From: Synechococcales cyanobacterium CNB
GTDB taxonomy: Bacteria > Planctomycetota > Phycisphaerae > Phycisphaerales > UBA1924
DNA: 64,000 nucleotides
NCBI GenBank assembly: GCA_030263455.1
Contig: SZOZ01000011.1
Location: 62,001 to 126,000, forward strand
Direction of reading: 5' to 3'
How positions within the stretch are numbered: position 1 is the first letter of the stretch; each line of letters begins with the position of its first letter. Under the pieces are notes generated by a model that saw only the letters and a list, made by a program, of their open reading frames with translations, searched no databases and was not told the origin of the DNA. Both the position numbers and the translations under genes were made by a program. Positions 17,514 through 27,253 of this stretch are shown in pieces.

Positions 17514-19466
17514 TTAGACAGCCTGGCGTCTCGCGCCCGCCCCCATGAGCCACCGCGTCACGTCGCCGTCGGCCGCGACGCGCCGCCATTCCTCGTCGTC
17601 GCGCTCGTAGCGGCGGCGGATGGCGGCCGCCACCAGCCCCATGAAGAGCGGCTGCGGGCGAAGCGGCCGGCTCGTCAACTCGGGATGGAACTGCGCCCCC
17701 ACGAAGAACGGGTGCACGGCCCGCGCCCGCGGCTCGTCGTCCACGACGCCCTCGGGCCGGACGGTCGGCAGTTCGAGCACCTGCATGATCGGTTGCGACG
17801 GGTGTCGGCCGGAGAAGACCAGGCCGCCGGCCTCCAGCCGCTCGATGTAGGTGGGATCGACCTCGTAGCGGTGGCGGAACCGCTCGCGGACCGTGCCACC
17901 GCTCATCCGCTCGCGGAACAGGAACGCGGCCAGCGTGTCCGGGGCGATCAGCACGTCCTGCGCCCCAAGGCGCATCGTGCCCCCGAGACCCTCGATCCTC
18001 TTCTGCTCGGGCAGTTCGCTGATGACGGGCGTGGGGCACTCCGGGTCGAACTCCGCACTCGAAGCATCCGCCCAGCGCAGCACGTTCCGCGCGAACTCGA
18101 TGACGGCGACTTGGAAGCCAAGGCAGATGCCGAGGTAGGGCACGCCGCCCTCGCGGCAGTGGCGGACGCAGGCGATCTTGCCCTCCACCCCGCGGCTGCC
18201 GAACCCACCGGGGACGATCACGGCGTCAACGCCCGAAAGCCGGTCGGCGACGTTCTGATCCGTGACCTCGGTCGTCTCAATCCACCGCTGCTCGACCGCG
18301 CATCGCAGGTGCGCGGAACAGTGCTCCAGCGCCTTCTCGATCGATGCGTAGGCGTCACGCAACTGGGCGTACTTGCCCGTCACGCCGATCGTCACCTTGC
18401 GCGTGTGCGACGTGGTCAGCCGCGTGATGAAGCGTGACCATCGCTCCCTGGCGCGGTCCTCCTTGACGGCGTCCACCCGCTCGTGCAGGCCCAACAGCGT
18501 CAGCACCTCCCGGTCCAAGCCCTCGGCCCGCAGCTCGTCCGGGATCGTGTAGATGCTCGGCCGGTCGTGCATCGAGAAGACACGCCGCAGCGGCACGTTG
18601 GAGAACATGGCGATCTTTTCCAGCACCGTTGGCTGCACCGGGTTCGTCGCCCGGCACGCGATCATGTGCGGCTGGATGCCGGCTTCGAGCAGCCGCTTGA
18701 TGCCGAGTTGGGCGGCCTTGGACTTCTGCTCGCCCAGCGCCTTCGGCTCGATCACGTAGGTCAGCGCGACGAAGCAGACCGAACCCGGCCCCTCCTCGAA
18801 GGCCAGTTCACGCAGGGCCTCGATGTAGAACCCGTTCTCGTAGTCACCCACCGTGCCGCCGACCTCGACGAAGACGACGTCCGCCGGTTTCTGCCCGTCG
18901 CCCCGGATGGCGAGTTCGCGCAGTTTCCGCTTCACCTCGCCGGTGACGTGCGGGATCATCTGCACGTCGCGCCCGAGGTACATGCCGTGCCGTTCGCGGT
19001 CGAGGATCTCCGCGAAGATCCGGCCGGAGGTCGTGAAGTTCCACGTGCTCAGGTCCTGGTCGAGCATGCGCTCGTAGGTGCCCAGGTCCATGTCGCACTC
19101 GGTGCCGTCGTCGAGGACGAAGACCTCGCCGTGGCGGTACGGGTTCAGCGTGCCGGAGTCGATGTTGAGGTAGCCCTCCATCTTGATGGGGGCGACGACG
19201 AGGCCCTTGTCCTTGAGCATCTTGGCGACGCTGGACGAGAAGATGCCCTTGCCCAGCCCGCTCATCACCGTACCGACGACGGCGACGTACTTGTGCCAGC
19301 CCTTGCGGTAGCCGTCGGGAACCGGCGAGTAGAACTCGGTGTAGGTGGAAGTATCGGCGACGGATGCGAGCAGTTCGGTGGCGTCGATCGGCTCACGGCG
19401 GCCCGTGCCGACGCCGCCACGCCTGCTCGCGCCGGCGCCCGGCTTGGGGTCTGGTGATGGGGGCAT
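17514..19466 (-). CDS. pyrG: CTP synthase
   Basis: 650 residues against roughly 540 for most bacteria. Makes CTP from UTP, ATP and glutamine. The synthase domain has a variant P-loop (VVGTVMSGLGKGIFSSS) preceded by about 55 extra N-terminal residues; the glutaminase domain has Cys in GICLGFQVA and His/Glu in QFHPELTSRP. Extra sequence also occurs near the C-terminus (about 530-600). The start ATG 19466 is five bases after TACGAT. An in-frame ATG at 19481 lies upstream of that box and is less likely. Confidence 0.95.
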   Translation of the reverse strand: MPPSPDPKPGAGASRRGGVGTGRREPIDATELLASVADTSTYTEFYSPVPDGYRKGWHKYVAVVGTVMSGLGKGIFSSSVAKMLKDKGLVVAPIKMEGYLNIDSGTLNPYRHGEVFVLDDGTECDMDLGTYERMLDQDLSTWNFTTSGRIFAEILDRERHGMYLGRDVQMIPHVTGEVKRKLRELAIRGDGQKPADVVFVEVGGTVGDYENGFYIEALRELAFEEGPGSVCFVALTYVIEPKALGEQKSKAAQLGIKRLLEAGIQPHMIACRATNPVQPTVLEKIAMFSNVPLRRVFSMHDRPSIYTIPDELRAEGLDREVLTLLGLHERVDAVKEDRARERWSRFITRLTTSHTRKVTIGVTGKYAQLRDAYASIEKALEHCSAHLRCAVEQRWIETTEVTDQNVADRLSGVDAVIVPGGFGSRGVEGKIACVRHCREGGVPYLGICLGFQVAVIEFARNVLRWADASSAEFDPECPTPVISELPEQKRIEGLGGTMRLGAQDVLIAPDTLAAFLFRERMSGGTVRERFRHRYEVDPTYIERLEAGGLVFSGRHPSQPIMQVLELPTVRPEGVVDDEPRARAVHPFFVGAQFHPELTSRPLRPQPLFMGLVAAAIRRRYERDDEEWRRVAADGDVTRWLMGAGARRQAV

Positions 19467-19471
19467 GACAC

Positions 19472-19477
19472 ATCGTA
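19472..19477 (-). promoter_or_regulatory. -10 box TACGAT of pyrG
   Basis: Five bases before the ATG at 19466, without a ribosome binding site between. Confidence 0.45.
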
Positions 19478-19545
19478 CCATGCCCGGCCGCCGCAACAAG
19501 CCCTGCCCGCCTGTACCCTTTCGAACCGCCCTTCTGGAGCCGTGC

Positions 19546-21534
19546 ATGATCCGCCGACCCTGCCTAGCCGCGTGTGCGATCGCTCTGCTGCTCACCCTTG
19601 TCGTGCCGTGCACATTCGCCCAGGAGGCGCCGGGCAGTGTCTACGACCCGGCAACGGGGCGTGACCTCTCCGCCTGGCCGCCGGATCGCCACTTCGACCA
19701 CCTCCACATGCTCCTCGAACTCGACCTGCCCGATGTTGTGAACCAGCCGACAGCGATGGGGCGGGTGACGCTGACCGTCACGCCCCTCGGCCGTGAGCGG
19801 GGTAGCCTCGTGCTCAACGCCGAGGGGATGCGGATCGACAGTGTCGCCGTCGCGCGCGGCACGGCGACCCGGCCGGCGGCGTTCACCCACGCTGACGACC
19901 TGCTGACGATCAAGATCAGCCCTCCCGCCGGGCCTGGCGAGACCTTCAAGATCGTCATTGATTACGCCATCGAGCAGTTGCGCTTCGATGGCACCGGCCT
20001 GACCTGGTCGCCGCCGACACGCCGGCCTTCCAACGCCTCGGAGGAAGTGCCGATGCTGCACACCCAGGGGCAGCCCGAGTACGCCCGTCGATGGTTCCCC
20101 TGCCATGACTTTCCGAACGAACGGCTAGCGACTGAGCTGGTGGTGACCGTGGACAGCGACTTCCAGACCATCTCCAACGGTCGGCTTATCGACCGGCGGA
20201 TGATGGCAGACGGTCGAACGCGATGGCATTGGAAGCAGGATCTGCCGCACGCCAACTACCTCGTTTCACTCGTCGTGGGCAAGTTCGACGTGGTCGAGGT
20301 CGGCGGGCAGCAGTCCGCACGCCCGGGCCTCGACATGCCCGTCTACACACCGGTCGGTACCGCTGCGAACGCGGCCCGGGCCTTCGGCCGCACGCCCGAG
20401 ATGATCGCCTTCTTTGAGCGCTACTTCGACGAGCCGTACCCGTGGGACAAGTACGCCCAGACGATCGTCCGCGGTTTCCAGGCCGGCGCGATGGAGAACA
20501 CCTCGGCTTCGACGTTCAACGCCTTCGCCGCAGCGGCGGGACGCGATGCCCTCGAAGACATCATCGCCCACGAACTCGTCCACCAGTGGACGGGCAACCT
20601 GCTGACCTGCAAATCGTGGGAGCACCTCTGGCTCAACGAAGGCTGGGCTTCCATGGGCGAGGCGCTGTGGGCTGAGGAGGCCGCGCGGCTCGAAGCAGTG
20701 GCGCGCGGCGCCAGCGCGGAGGAGGCAGACGCGGCCATGCGGCGAGCCTACCACCGTGCCATCCACGGCTCGTTCGTCGGGCAGCGCGGCGGCAACCGCG
20801 CGACAGCGCCGGACATGCCCGCGCTCGCCAGCAACCGCTACGTCGACCCCGAGACGAACTTCATGAAACTTGACAACCCGTACGGCAAGGGGGCCTGCGT
20901 TCTTCACATGCTCCGCGCGCGGCTGGGCGACTCGATTTTCCTTGAAGGCGTCCGTCTCTACATCAAGCGCCACCGCTTCGGCGAGGTTGAGACCGACGAT
21001 TTGCGCAAGGCCCTCGAAGACGTGTCCGGCCAGTCGCTCGAACGCTTCTTTGAGCAGTGGGTCTACCGCCCCGGCATCGCTCGCTTCAACGTCGATCTGG
21101 CATGGACCGGGCCGGACGAAGGCCCGGGCACGCTCACCGTGCGGGCCGAACAGGTTCAGCCCATCGACGCGGACAACCCGGCCTACGCCGTCACGCTGCC
21201 GATCTACATCTCGTTCCCCGACGGATCGGGCGACTACTACTATCTCGTCACCGACGAGCGCGTTGCGGAGTCCGCGTTCGAACTGCACGCGCGCCCTTCG
21301 GACGCCGTTATCGATCCCGGGCTGCACGTTCTGGCGGACTACGCGGTCAAGAAACCCTTCGCGTGGTGGCTGCGACAACTGGAATCCGGCCCGACCTTCG
21401 CCGCCCAGGTACACGCCGCCGAACACCTCTCCGCCCTGGACGATCCGCGTGCCCTCGCCGCGCTCGCGGCAGCCGATCCCGAAGTCCTTGCTGTCGCCGA
21501 ACTCGCCCGCCCGCAACCAGCGGCCGCCCGCTAA
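19546..21534 (+). CDS. exported M1-family zinc aminopeptidase
   Basis: 662 residues. Signal peptide about 1-25. The M1 catalytic set is present: exopeptidase motif GAMEN (as GAMENTSAS), zinc motif HELVHQW followed by the third ligand Glu in NEGWAS, and a later Tyr region. It should trim N-terminal residues from peptides outside the cytoplasm. The start is supported by CTGGAG upstream. Seventeen bases separate it from a second M1 gene with matching segments (CHDFPNERL, NYLVSLVVGKFDVV, DEPYPWD), so the pair arose by tandem duplication. Confidence 0.93.
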   Translation: MIRRPCLAACAIALLLTLVVPCTFAQEAPGSVYDPATGRDLSAWPPDRHFDHLHMLLELDLPDVVNQPTAMGRVTLTVTPLGRERGSLVLNAEGMRIDSVAVARGTATRPAAFTHADDLLTIKISPPAGPGETFKIVIDYAIEQLRFDGTGLTWSPPTRRPSNASEEVPMLHTQGQPEYARRWFPCHDFPNERLATELVVTVDSDFQTISNGRLIDRRMMADGRTRWHWKQDLPHANYLVSLVVGKFDVVEVGGQQSARPGLDMPVYTPVGTAANAARAFGRTPEMIAFFERYFDEPYPWDKYAQTIVRGFQAGAMENTSASTFNAFAAAAGRDALEDIIAHELVHQWTGNLLTCKSWEHLWLNEGWASMGEALWAEEAARLEAVARGASAEEADAAMRRAYHRAIHGSFVGQRGGNRATAPDMPALASNRYVDPETNFMKLDNPYGKGACVLHMLRARLGDSIFLEGVRLYIKRHRFGEVETDDLRKALEDVSGQSLERFFEQWVYRPGIARFNVDLAWTGPDEGPGTLTVRAEQVQPIDADNPAYAVTLPIYISFPDGSGDYYYLVTDERVAESAFELHARPSDAVIDPGLHVLADYAVKKPFAWWLRQLESGPTFAAQVHAAEHLSALDDPRALAALAAADPEVLAVAELARPQPAAAR

Positions 21535-21551
21535 CGGAAACCGGAGCCTCC

Positions 21552-24161
21552 ATGCGTACCCTCCACCATTCGACTCGACTGGCGCTCGGCATGTTCGTGC
21601 TGTTCTCGCCAGCGACCTTCGGGGACGATCTCGACTGCCTGCACTGCCGCCTCGAATCGTGGGCGTGGCGGCAACCCGTGCGCGATCGTTCGGGCCACTT
21701 CGACGAAGCGACCGGGAGGGACCTGCGGAACTACCCGCCGCACCGCTGGGCGGACCACGGCCGGATGACGCTCGAACTCTTCATTCAGGACATGGACACG
21801 CCCGTCGCGGAGGCCAAGCAGACGTTAACGATCACGCCGATCGCCGAGCCGCTCGACGAACTCCGCCTCGACGCGAGGTTGCTCGACATCCGCTCCGTGT
21901 CAGTCAACGGTTTGCCGTCCCGGTTCACGAACGACGGCCGCCACCTGCGGATCGCGCTCTCGCCGCCGCTGCCGCCGGACGTTCCGGCGACGATCGTGAC
22001 GACCTACGTCATCAACGACCCGCCGGACGGGTTGTTCTGGACACCGTCGTCGTCCGCGTGGCCCGGTCGCCCGCCGCAGATCCACTCGCAGGGCCAGCCC
22101 GAGACGAACAGCTACTGGTTTCCGTGCCACGATTTCCCGAACGAGCGGCTGGAGACCGAAATCATAGCGACGGTGCCTGCCGGCTACCTTGTCAGTTCCA
22201 ACGGCCGGCTCGTCTCGCAGCGGCGCTCCGTGCGTCGCGTGACCGACGCGGCGGGTGCGTCGGTGCTGCGAGGGTACGACACCTTCCATTGGCTTCAGGA
22301 CAAGCCGCACGTCAACTACCTCGTCTCGCTGGTTGTGGGCAAGTTTGACGTGGTTGACGTGGGGCGCCCGGGCCTGTCGATGCCGGTCTACGTCCCACCG
22401 GGCCGCGGCCCGGACGTGCGCGGCACCTACGGGCGCACGGCCGAGATGACCGCCCTCTTCGAGCGGCTCTTCGACGAGCCGTACCCCTGGGACCGCTACG
22501 CGCAACTCGTGGTCTGGAACTTCGGCGCGGGCGGCATGGAGAACACCTCCGCCACCACGATGTTCGATACGGCCATCATCTCGCCGGACGGACTCATCGA
22601 CCACGATCTCGAAGGGCTGATCTCGCACGAACTCGCCCACCAGTGGTTCGGCGACCTCATCACCTGCAACTCGTGGGACCACATCTGGCTCAACGAGGGC
22701 TTCGCGACGTACCTCACCGCCCTCTGGTTCGAGCGATCGCGCGGTCGCGATGCCTACGACTCCTCCGTTCTCGGAAGTTTCGACGCTGTGATCGCGCGAG
22801 ACGAGGCGATCGCACCGTTCCAACCCGCGATGGTCAGCCGCGAGTACGCCGAGCCGTGGGACGTCTTCCGCCGCGCCGCGAACCCGTACCCGAAGGGCGC
22901 AAGCGTGCTGCACATGCTCCGCCGACGGCTCGGCGACGAGGCGTTCTTCCGCGCCGTGGGCGTGTACGTCGATCGCTTCAAGGGCCGCACTGCCGAGACG
23001 GACGACTTCCGCAAGGTTCTGGAGGAAGTTTCCGGCGAGTCTCTCGAGCGCTTCTTCCGCCAGTGGTGCTACAGGCCGGGCGTACCGCGGCTCCACATTC
23101 ACGCCGCGTGGGACTCCGCCGCGGGCGAACTCCGTCTCGACGTCCGGCAGACGCAGAACATCGACGAACGAAACCCGGCGTTCGTCTTCGATCTTCCCGT
23201 GCTGATCCGGGTCCGTAACGAGGGCGAGTGGCGCCGCCTGCGTGTTGACACGCGCGACACGACGCTCTCGATTCCCCTTGCTGCGGAGCCGGACATGGTC
23301 GCAATCGACCCGAACCTCGAAGTGTTGGCGGCGATCGACGTGGATGCGCCCTCGGGCTGGCTGGCGGAACAGGCTCTGCGCGGGCCGACGCACGCCTCGC
23401 GCGTGCGGGCCGTGCGCGCCCTCGGCACGCTGGATACCGACGCGCCCGGCACGACTGCGCTGGAGGCGATCGCGTCCGATCGCGCCCGACACCGCGACCT
23501 GCGTTCTGAGGCCGTGCGAGCGCTCGCGGCCCGTCGTGCCCCGGACGCCGCTCGGCTCGTCGCGTCGCTCGACCCCGATGACCCGTTCGTCCGCGAGACC
23601 GTTCTGGCGGCCCTGGCCGATCTTGCCTCGGGCGATGCGCCCCCGCTCGGACGTGACGCCGTCGCCGACCGCCTCTCCCGCGCCGCGATCAACGACACAA
23701 GTTCCCGCGTTCGAGCTGCGGCCGTCCGAGGGCTGGCTCGCATGAACGCGGTCGATCGCCTGCCCGTGATCCTGGCCGCGCTGGAGCAGGAGTCGCAGCA
23801 CGACACGGTGCGCCAGGCCGTGCTCGGCTCGCTGGCGGACCTTGACCAGCCGGGGACGCTGGTGCACGCGATTCGCTTCACGCGAGCGGGAACGCTCAGC
23901 CGGACTCGTGCGGTCGCGGCGGGTATCGTCGGCAGACTGGGCAAGCACGACCCTGACTCCGCGCTGGCCGCGCTGTTGCCGCTGCTCGACGACCGCGAGA
24001 TGCGGACGCGCAACGCCGCGGGCGATGCGATTGTCGTGCTGGGCGACGCGAGGGCGATCGAGCGGCTCGAATCGCTCGCCGCGACGGCACGCGATCCCGC
24101 CTGGGCGAATCGGCTTCGCCAGTGGGCTGATCGGCTCAGGGAGAAACCCGCTGCGGACTGA
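21552..24161 (+). CDS. exported M1-family aminopeptidase with C-terminal HEAT repeats
   Basis: 869 residues. A hydrophobic export signal about 1-24, then an M1 domain with GGMENTSAT, HELAHQWFGD and NEGFATY. After about residue 590 an all-helical HEAT-repeat region continues for some 270 residues (repeats such as RVRAVRALGTL, SRVRAAAVRGLARM, DTVRQAVLGSLADL). The HEAT part replaces the usual M1 C-terminal helical domain and may shape substrate access or dock partners. Start supported by GGAGCCTCC. Paralogue of the preceding gene and probably co-transcribed. Confidence 0.93.
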   Translation: MRTLHHSTRLALGMFVLFSPATFGDDLDCLHCRLESWAWRQPVRDRSGHFDEATGRDLRNYPPHRWADHGRMTLELFIQDMDTPVAEAKQTLTITPIAEPLDELRLDARLLDIRSVSVNGLPSRFTNDGRHLRIALSPPLPPDVPATIVTTYVINDPPDGLFWTPSSSAWPGRPPQIHSQGQPETNSYWFPCHDFPNERLETEIIATVPAGYLVSSNGRLVSQRRSVRRVTDAAGASVLRGYDTFHWLQDKPHVNYLVSLVVGKFDVVDVGRPGLSMPVYVPPGRGPDVRGTYGRTAEMTALFERLFDEPYPWDRYAQLVVWNFGAGGMENTSATTMFDTAIISPDGLIDHDLEGLISHELAHQWFGDLITCNSWDHIWLNEGFATYLTALWFERSRGRDAYDSSVLGSFDAVIARDEAIAPFQPAMVSREYAEPWDVFRRAANPYPKGASVLHMLRRRLGDEAFFRAVGVYVDRFKGRTAETDDFRKVLEEVSGESLERFFRQWCYRPGVPRLHIHAAWDSAAGELRLDVRQTQNIDERNPAFVFDLPVLIRVRNEGEWRRLRVDTRDTTLSIPLAAEPDMVAIDPNLEVLAAIDVDAPSGWLAEQALRGPTHASRVRAVRALGTLDTDAPGTTALEAIASDRARHRDLRSEAVRALAARRAPDAARLVASLDPDDPFVRETVLAALADLASGDAPPLGRDAVADRLSRAAINDTSSRVRAAAVRGLARMNAVDRLPVILAALEQESQHDTVRQAVLGSLADLDQPGTLVHAIRFTRAGTLSRTRAVAAGIVGRLGKHDPDSALAALLPLLDDREMRTRNAAGDAIVVLGDARAIERLESLAATARDPAWANRLRQWADRLREKPAAD

Positions 24162-24178
24162 CAGGCACGGCGAGTCTG

Positions 24179-24198
24179 CCGGAGGACGGCTCCGGTTT
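24179..24198 (+). terminator. weak bidirectional-type hairpin between the M1 genes and ftsY
   Basis: CCGGAG, five-base loop, CTCCGG, then TTT, lying between convergent genes. The stem is only 6 bp and the T tract short. Confidence 0.3.
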
Positions 24199-25127
24199 CA
24201 TTCGGCGAAGAGCGCCTCGACGAACGCCCGCGGATCGAACGGCTCCACGTCTTCGGGCGTCTCGCCGACGCCGACGAACTTGACGGGCACGTCCGTTGTT
24301 TCGCGGATGGCGACAACCACGCCGCCCTTGGCCGTGCCGTCGAGCTTGGCGAGGAAGATGCCTGTCACGCCGACCGCCCGCGTGAACTCCTCGGCCTGTC
24401 GCAGGGCGTTCTGCCCGCTGGTGGCGTCGAGAACCAGCAGCGTCTCGTGCGGCCCGCCCGGAATCTGCTTCTCTACGACCTTGCGAATCTTCTCCAGTTG
24501 CCGCATGAGCGGGTCTTGCGTGTGCAGGCGTCCGGCCGTGTCGAGAATGAGCACATCCACGCCGCGTGCCTTGGCTGCGGCGCAGGCGTCGAACGCGACG
24601 GCCGCGGGGTCGCCGCCCTGCTGGCCCTTCACGACCTCGACGCCGAGCCGCTCAGCCCAGATTTCGAGTTGTCGTGTCGCTCCGGCACGGAAGGTGTCGC
24701 ACGCGCCGAGCAGCACGCGCTTGCCGTCCGCTCGGAGCAGGGCGCAGAGTTTGGCGATGCTGGTGGTCTTGCCCACGCCGTTGACGCCGGTCACGAGCAC
24801 GACGGTCGGGCCTTGTCCCGCCGGGGCGAAACGAAGCCGCCGGTCCTCCTCGGTCCACATCGCGGCGATCTCACGCTTGAGGTAGTCGAGGGCATCCTCG
24901 CCGCGCGACATCTTCCCCGCCCGGAAGTCGGCGCGAATGCCGTCGATAAGCCGCCGGGTCGTCCGTACGCCGACGTCACCGCGGATCAGCCGGGCCTCGA
25001 TCTCGCGGATCAGGCCCTCATCCAGCCTCCGGCCCAGCAGCACGGATCGCAGACCGGAGACGAACGACTCTCGCGTCCGCTCCAGCCCCTTACGAAACTT
25101 CGAGATGGCGCTCTTCAGAAGCCGCAT
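24198..25127 (-). CDS. ftsY: signal recognition particle receptor FtsY
   Basis: 309 residues: N domain (about 1-95) plus G domain with G1 GVNGVGKTTSIAK, DTFRAGATRQLE, DTAGR and TKLD-equivalent AKLDGTAKGG. GTPase that docks ribosome-SRP complexes at the membrane for co-translational insertion. The acidic A domain of E. coli FtsY is absent and replaced by a short basic-amphipathic N-terminus (MRLLKSAISKFRKGLERT) that could bind membrane directly. Last gene of a ribH-nusB-ftsY run, 20 bases after nusB. Confidence 0.96.
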   Translation of the reverse strand: MRLLKSAISKFRKGLERTRESFVSGLRSVLLGRRLDEGLIREIEARLIRGDVGVRTTRRLIDGIRADFRAGKMSRGEDALDYLKREIAAMWTEEDRRLRFAPAGQGPTVVLVTGVNGVGKTTSIAKLCALLRADGKRVLLGACDTFRAGATRQLEIWAERLGVEVVKGQQGGDPAAVAFDACAAAKARGVDVLILDTAGRLHTQDPLMRQLEKIRKVVEKQIPGGPHETLLVLDATSGQNALRQAEEFTRAVGVTGIFLAKLDGTAKGGVVVAIRETTDVPVKFVGVGETPEDVEPFDPRAFVEALFAE

Positions 25128-25147
25128 GCCGCTCCCGCCTTTTCGAC

Positions 25148-25654
25148 CTACACCGTCTCGTCGGCGCCCGATGCCTGGTGCCCAATGCCGCCTTCGCCCT
25201 TCTCTCTCTCCCCATCCCTCCTCTTCAACAACTTGTCCAGCACGCCGTTGATAAACGCCGGTGAACGATCGGTACTGAATGCCTTGGCCAGTTCGACGGC
25301 CTCATTCACCGCGACCTTCGGCGGCACGCCGACTTCCATCTCGTGGTAGGCAAGCCGCAGGATCGCTCGGTCGATCGCGGGTTGGCGGTGTGTCGGCCAG
25401 TCCGGGGCGAGTTCGGCGACCGCATCGTCCGCTTGCTTGCGACGCTCGTAGGCCGCGCACGCCGAGGCGAACGCCGTGTCCAGTTCCGTCTGGCTGAAGT
25501 CCGTGCGTGCATCGACGAAAACCGGGCCTTCCTCGGCGAGCGTGCCGCAGTCGTCGAGCGACTGGCGGACCTGTTCGCGGTCGCCGCCGCCCCGTGCGTC
25601 GATCTGGTAGAGCGCGAGCAGGGTGAGTCGGCGTAGGTCGCGTGCGGACGCCAT
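25148..25654 (-). CDS. nusB: transcription antitermination factor NusB
   Basis: 168 residues from ATG 25654. All-helical NusB fold with the conserved N-terminal [12 protein letters not shown] and C-terminal INEAVELAK-type segment ([24 protein letters not shown]). Part of the rRNA antitermination complex with NusE. The start overlaps the ribH stop by one base (TGATG), so translation is coupled. The last about 20 residues are a charged tail not usual for the family. Confidence 0.92.
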   Translation of the reverse strand: MASARDLRRLTLLALYQIDARGGGDREQVRQSLDDCGTLAEEGPVFVDARTDFSQTELDTAFASACAAYERRKQADDAVAELAPDWPTHRQPAIDRAILRLAYHEMEVGVPPKVAVNEAVELAKAFSTDRSPAFINGVLDKLLKRRDGEREKGEGGIGHQASGADETV

Positions 25655-26169
25655 CACACGCCCCCGACCTTGTCACCGGGCACGCGCCCTGCGCCGATGC
25701 GAGCGCCGCCCGTGCCTGCCCTGAGGCGCTGCATGACGTCGAGCACGTCGAGCAGAGCATCCATCGCGTCCGCCCCCTTGTTCCCCTTCCGCCCTCCGGC
25801 CCGCTCCATCGCCTGTTCGACCGTTTCGACCGTCAGCACGCCGAACGTGACGGGGACACCCGTTTCGATGGAGACCGAGGCGAGTCCGTTCGCCACTGCC
25901 GACGCGATGTGTCGGTCGTGCTCGGTCTCGCCGCGGATGACGCACCCAAGGGCAACCACGCCGCAGAAGTCCCCAGCAAGACGCCGCGCGAGAACGACCA
26001 TTTCGAATGCCCCCGGCGCCTCGACGACCACGGGCGGCGGAACGTCCCCCGGGAATCGGCGGCCGAACGCCGCCAGCGCTCCGTCCAGCAGCCGCTCCGT
26101 GATCGTCGCGTTGTAGCGGCTGACGACCACGGCGACCCGCGGTCCAAGGTTCTTCCTCGCTGCGTCCAT
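25654..26169 (-). CDS. ribH: 6,7-dimethyl-8-ribityllumazine synthase
   Basis: 171 residues. Penultimate step of riboflavin synthesis. Conserved segments are [41 protein letters not shown] with the active-site His, and [11 protein letters not shown]. The start ATG is nine bases after TACGAT and has no ribosome binding site. The C-terminal Gly/Arg-rich tail (after MQRLRAG) is extra. First gene of the ribH-nusB-ftsY run and divergent from the UbiA-family gene. Confidence 0.95.
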   Translation of the reverse strand: MDAARKNLGPRVAVVVSRYNATITERLLDGALAAFGRRFPGDVPPPVVVEAPGAFEMVVLARRLAGDFCGVVALGCVIRGETEHDRHIASAVANGLASVSIETGVPVTFGVLTVETVEQAMERAGGRKGNKGADAMDALLDVLDVMQRLRAGTGGARIGAGRVPGDKVGGV

Positions 26170-26178
26170 CGGCGGCCG

Positions 26179-26184
26179 ATCGTA
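26179..26184 (-). promoter_or_regulatory. -10 box TACGAT of ribH-nusB-ftsY
   Basis: Nine bases before the ATG at 26169. Confidence 0.4.
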
Positions 26185-26210
26185 TGCCACTGCCCCCCGC
26201 CGACCCGCCG

Positions 26211-26216
26211 TACCAT
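26211..26216 (+). promoter_or_regulatory. -10 box TACCAT of the UbiA-family gene
   Basis: Eight bases before the ATG at 26225; faces away from the ribH box 27 bases to the left. Confidence 0.45.
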
Positions 26217-26224
26217 CCCGCACG

Positions 26225-27244
26225 ATGGAGTCGCTCCTCCGCCGCGTCAGCCCGATCCTCCGCCTGACGCGTGTCACGACCGCTTTCGCGGCCGTGGGGA
26301 ACGTCTGGTTCGTGATTCTCTGGACGCGGGCGAACCCCGAGGAGCAGGCCTCGGGTCCGATCGTCGAGCGCCCGGCGTGGCTGCTGCTCGTGGCCGGTGC
26401 GCTCTCGGCCGTTGCGCTGTACGCGTTCGGCGCGTGCCTCAACGACGTTCTCGACGCGCGCCGCGACCGCGCCCTGCGCCCCGACCGTCCGATCGCCGCC
26501 GGGCAGGTCTCCCTCGACGCCGCCGCTGTTACCATCGCCTGCACGCTCATCTTTGCCGTGCTCGGATCGACCGTCTTCGGCCCGTCGGCCGTGCTGATGA
26601 CCCTGCTCGTAGCCGGGGCGATCCTCTTCTTCAACGTCGCCGCAAAGTTCATCCCGGCGATCGGGCTCGTTGTCCTCGGTCTCATCTACGGCGGGCACAT
26701 GCTCGTCCCGAACGTCGGACTGCACTTCCTCTGGCCAGTCTGGCTCGTCATGACCCACGCCTTGATCGTCGGCGGCATCGCGCACTCTCTGGCGCGAAAG
26801 GTACCGCCCATCTCCGGGCGGGCGGTCGCTGTCGCTGTCGCGGGATGGGTCTTCTGGTCCGGCGTGCTGCTGGTGGTGGGGTGGGGCAGGGCGGCGAGCA
26901 TCGGGGGGCTTGGCCCGGTTCGACGCGAGGATCTCGCAGGCGGCCCGTGGCCGGACTGGCTCGACCTCACGATCGCGCTCCCACCGGCGATCCTCGCGTT
27001 CCTGTTCGCGCTGTTCGCATGGCGGAAACTTCGGATCGCCGGCGCGGGGCCGCGCGCTGCGGAGAAAATCCAGCGCTATGGCTCCCTCTGGCTCACGCTC
27101 TACGCCACCACGTGGATGCTCGCCGCGGGCCACGTCGGTGAGGCGGCCATCCTCGGCGCGCTCGCTTTCGCCGGCTTCCTCGGCATGACCATCCTCCGCG
27201 AGTTGTACGGCCTGGCCGAGCAGCCGCTCGGGTATCGAAGGTAG
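26225..27244 (+). CDS. UbiA-family membrane prenyltransferase
   Basis: 339 residues with about eight to nine membrane helices. The first Asp-rich motif is clear: NDVLDARRDRALRPDRPIAAG, matching NDxxDxxxDxxxxRP. The second motif is poorly conserved. Members attach prenyl chains to aromatic acceptors (quinones, heme o) or sugar phosphates, or act in hopanoid or carotenoid-like pathways. The neighbours do not narrow the substrate. Start supported by the TACCAT box. Confidence 0.87.
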   Translation: MESLLRRVSPILRLTRVTTAFAAVGNVWFVILWTRANPEEQASGPIVERPAWLLLVAGALSAVALYAFGACLNDVLDARRDRALRPDRPIAAGQVSLDAAAVTIACTLIFAVLGSTVFGPSAVLMTLLVAGAILFFNVAAKFIPAIGLVVLGLIYGGHMLVPNVGLHFLWPVWLVMTHALIVGGIAHSLARKVPPISGRAVAVAVAGWVFWSGVLLVVGWGRAASIGGLGPVRREDLAGGPWPDWLDLTIALPPAILAFLFALFAWRKLRIAGAGPRAAEKIQRYGSLWLTLYATTWMLAAGHVGEAAILGALAFAGFLGMTILRELYGLAEQPLGYRR

Positions 27245-27253
27245 GCTGCGTGC

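Noticed and set aside
21900-23948. 682-codon minus-strand frame opposite the second M1 aminopeptidase
   Set aside because: Shadow of a well-supported gene; low-complexity charged product and no start signals.
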